From the NCBI RefSeq assembly GCF_025698545.1, contig NC_068577.1, positions 2,389,501 to 2,453,500 of the forward strand: a stretch of 64,000 bases of DNA, written 5' to 3'. Positions 61,721 through 64,000 of the stretch are shown here, one piece after another. The notes beneath the pieces are model-generated. The model was given only the letters and a program-made list of their open reading frames with translations. It searched no databases and had not been told where the DNA came from. Within the stretch, counting starts at the first letter, position 1. The number at the start of each line of letters is the position of its first letter. A program made the translations under genes and the position numbers. This DNA comes from Gossypium raimondii. Taxonomy: Eukaryota; Streptophyta; Magnoliopsida; Malvales; Malvaceae.

Positions 61721-61967
61721 TGTTATCAACTCATTATTATTATTATGAAAAGGACATCATGTTATTAAATCATAGACGTGTACAACATTAAATAGGAACT
61801 TTCCTTTGTCCCTCTCACATATTTTCTTTTGACCATTTTATTGGAAATTTATTGTTATGTACCATTGACTTAAATTCAACACTTGATTAATTAGGAAAAA
61901 ATCATATCAAAACATATCTTAAATAATTTTTTTAAATTTTTTTATACATTCAAATTCAACACTATTA

Positions 61968-62134
61968 GTCGATCGAGTATTAGTTCGGTTGATATCAGTA
62001 TTATTGTTAGCGTAAGAGGTCGTGGGTTTAAGTGCGTTGAAACGCATTATCCTCTTATTTAAGAGTTGAGAGGAATTATGGATAGTTTTAAACATTATAT
62101 CAAAAAGAGAATATATGATAAAAACCTATATATA
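61968..62134 (+). repeat. tRNA-derived SINE copy (S8), near full length
   Basis: TATTAGTTCGGTTGATATCAG, GTGGGTTTAAGTGCG, 'cgcattatcctcttatttaa', 'gaattatggatagttttaaa', 'tcaaaaagagaatatatgat' then 'aaaaacctata'. Collinear with S4 and S6. Confidence 0.72.
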
Positions 62135-62444
62135 TATTTATAATTATATCAATAATTACCATTAAAATTAATCATTTCGAAGACTTATTGTGAAGGCTTA
62201 AAATCCTAAAGTTTAATAATGCGATTTCAGCCTGACCCTTTGCTTTAATTGAAAAAAAAAGTTTGAATGTTTCCATCTGTGAAATTATATTTTAAACAAG
62301 ACATTAAAATATACTTACTTTTAAAATGTAATTAATTATATGTTACATAAAAATAAAAAAAATTAGCATAATTTCACAATATGTACGATATTAAAATGAT
62401 AAAAGTTTAGATTAAATTGTGAATAAAATGAAACCTCTAGGTAT

Positions 62445-63056
62445 TAACAACATTATTAATACTAGAAATTCTATCACACGCGTAATGCTGCGTGTGAAAA
62501 CTATGTACTTAGAATACATGTGTTAGTTTAACAATAACATACAACAAATAATGAAACGTATGACTTAAAATTAATAAATAAAAACACATGAAATATTTAT
62601 GATATTAAAATGACATTTAAATACTCAAATACATCATATTAAGAATTCTAAGCGCATTGCAATTATTTTTCATAGTGTTGTCATTAATCTCGAGTTAGTG
62701 TCGAGTTGACTTATGGCACTAACTCAATCAACAATATTATCAATACATAAATTTTATCACATGCATATGCATGTGGAAACTACGTATTTGGGATACGAGA
62801 GTGTGTTTAAAAATAACATGCAATAAATAATAAAACATGTGGTTTGAAACTAATTAATAATAAAGACACATGCAAAATGTATGATGTTAAAATGAAAAAA
62901 TAGATTAAATTGTGCGTAAAACAAAATTTAAAGACGTAAATATTTCAGATTAAGAGTATTAAATGCATTACAATTGTTTATCATGGTGTCATCATCAATC
63001 TTAAGTTGATGCCGAGTTAACTTGTGACACCAACTCAATCAATAATATTATCGAAT
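62445..63056. repeat. Tandem duplication of about 300 bp ending in an inverted GAGTTGGTGTCA motif
   Basis: Unit 1 (about 62445-62745) and unit 2 (about 62746-63056) share 'aatattatta/tc', 'atcacatgcatatgc', 'ctacgtatttgggatac', 'aataacatgcaataaataat', 'gcattacaattgtttatcat' and end with 'gtgacaccaactcaatcaataatattatc'. Both units end in the same hairpin. Confidence 0.75.
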
Positions 63057-63600
63057 ATATATATAATTGATGGAGGTAATAAAATATGCATAATACAATT
63101 AAAATGTAAATATTACATTAAAATTAAAATAAACCTATGGTTTAGTGATAAAGCTAATGTTTTATTGACGTAAATAGCACATGCTCAAATGTAACCGCAT
63201 TGCAAATTTTTATTGGTTTTAAAAAATAAAAGACTAAAATTTATTTGAATAATATAATTTATTTTAATTATATAAGTACATTTTATAATTTTACTAATTA
63301 AGTTGGTGCACACAATTGATTCGTAATAAAATGCGCATTATAAAATTAACATGTAAAAAATATTTTAAAATTTCGAATCTTGGAAGTAACATTGTTGAAG
63401 GGGCAGTCACGAACCTCAAACATAAACAGTAAAACGGAGAAGTAACAAAATTAATTGTAGTTTAAGTAAAAAAAAGAAAAAGAAAATTTAAATACTTAAG
63501 TAAAAAAAGAGTAAAATTTGAGGGGTACTAAGCGAAAATTAAAATCCAATTATCTAGTCAATGGTGTAAACGCTTTGAAGTTTCCAGCCTTAGTTGCAGG
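63057..63600. other. Intergenic/promoter of the right-edge gene
   Basis: AT-rich to about 63580. From 63600 composition changes to leader-like, pyrimidine-rich sequence. Confidence 0.4.
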
Positions 63601-63721
63601 GTATTATGGCGTGCTAAATCAGAAGGCAAAAACAAAAAGCATCCCTCAGATTCTTTTAAAAAATTTCCATTTTGACCCTCCATCTCTACTTCTCTAATCG
63701 CTATCCCTCTCTTTCTCTCTG

Positions 63722-63783
63722 GTAAGTTAAGTTTCTCTTTGTTTTTTGATCTCTGTTCGTGTGTGTGTTGCTTTTCATATAAG
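63722..63783 (+). other. Possible short leader intron of the right-edge gene
   Basis: ctctg|GTAAGTTAAG at 63722 and 'cttttcatataag' ending at 63783 would remove 62 bases, T-rich as plant introns are. That is near the lower size limit for plant introns, so the region could also simply be leader. Confidence 0.4.
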
Positions 63784-63786
63784 GCG

Positions 63787-64000
63787 ATGTTTGGAGAGAA
63801 AGATCTCTCAAGTAATCTCCCTTGTGTAGGAGATGAAAGCTCTCAAAGCAAGCTTTCACGTTTGTTTCAAAACAAGGAGAGTTCAGTTGAGAAAGTGAGT
63901 TTTGTACAGAAGGGTATTGATTTTCTTAGAGAATCAAAGGTGGGTCTTGATGGAGGTTACCCTTTACCAAGATCTTCCAAGCCTGGGATTTCTGGCTCCC
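63787..64000 (+). CDS. N-terminal part of an unrecognised protein (cut by window edge)
   Basis: An ATG in good context (aggcgATGttt) opens 71 codons without a stop to the window end. The peptide begins MFGEKDLSSNLPCVGDESSQ and continues with hydrophilic, Ser-rich sequence (SRLFQNKESSVEKVSFVQ, then KGIDFLRESKVGLDGGYPLP). Codon use is even and coding-like, and the upstream 120 bases are pyrimidine-rich leader with a possible intron. There is no signal peptide and no membrane segment. I do not recognise the family; a nuclear or cytosolic protein is a guess from composition. The real first exon may extend beyond the edge. Confidence 0.6.
   Translation, partial: MFGEKDLSSNLPCVGDESSQSKLSRLFQNKESSVEKVSFVQKGIDFLRESKVGLDGGYPLPRSSKPGISGS

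Noticed and set aside
1-64000. CRISPR arrays, rRNA genes, bacterial operons or integrated virus genomes
   Set aside because: No regularly spaced repeats, rRNA sequence, ribosome-binding-site operon layout or viral replication/coat genes were seen; all large elements are plant transposons.

Overview
This is plant nuclear DNA from a eudicot, most likely a cotton relative (Malvaceae, Gossypium-like). The reasons are very AT-rich intergenic DNA, GT-AG introns, a dense layer of transposon debris, and one abundant miniature element whose consensus I associate with cotton genomes. The species is inference; the plant origin is clear from the proteins. There are no operons, and no bacterial or viral genes were seen.

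Layout. 1-1.1 kb holds a LINE reverse-transcriptase/RNase H remnant (minus strand) split by a 200-bp solo LTR. 2.6-22.7 kb is a cluster of small secreted-peptide genes. It contains two intact members (2659-3163, 10704-11106) and one broken member (13828-13965) of a family I do not recognise, with the core SRSAPSWVG. It also contains three ESF1-like cysteine-rich peptide genes (4957-5330, and the inverted pair 21245-21657 / 22186-22601), plus one intact and one dead EG45/plant-natriuretic-peptide gene (14277-14900 and 11784-12403, minus). The blocks at 10.7-12.4 kb and 13.8-14.9 kb are a tandem duplication of a two-gene unit, and each block has lost the opposite gene.

23123-28627 (minus) is a complete 11-exon cytokinin receptor histidine kinase of the CRE1/WOL/AHK4 type (1003 aa by my splicing), with two short upstream ORFs, the second overlapping the start codon by one base. 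48.8-51.2 kb holds a single-finger C2H2 repressor of the ZFP4 type with a leader intron of about 1.5 kb. The last 214 bases begin a gene that runs off the window.

The remainder is intergenic DNA and mobile-element debris. It includes solo LTRs with target-site duplications I could read (193-392, 15871-16224, 17298-19735, 53280-54725), a roughly 2.6-kb LTR-like block with a 21-bp tandem array (44513-47106), a GC-rich Mutator-type element with a perfect 9-bp duplication (32037-32517), Tourist-like MITEs (five copies), a PIF/Harbinger element with a dead transposase (59396-60732), a hAT tail, a second RNase H fragment, and about nine copies of a tRNA-derived SINE.

The genes do not form one pathway. 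They share themes of secreted peptide signalling and cytokinin perception. All exon calls were made by eye from splice consensus and remembered family alignments.
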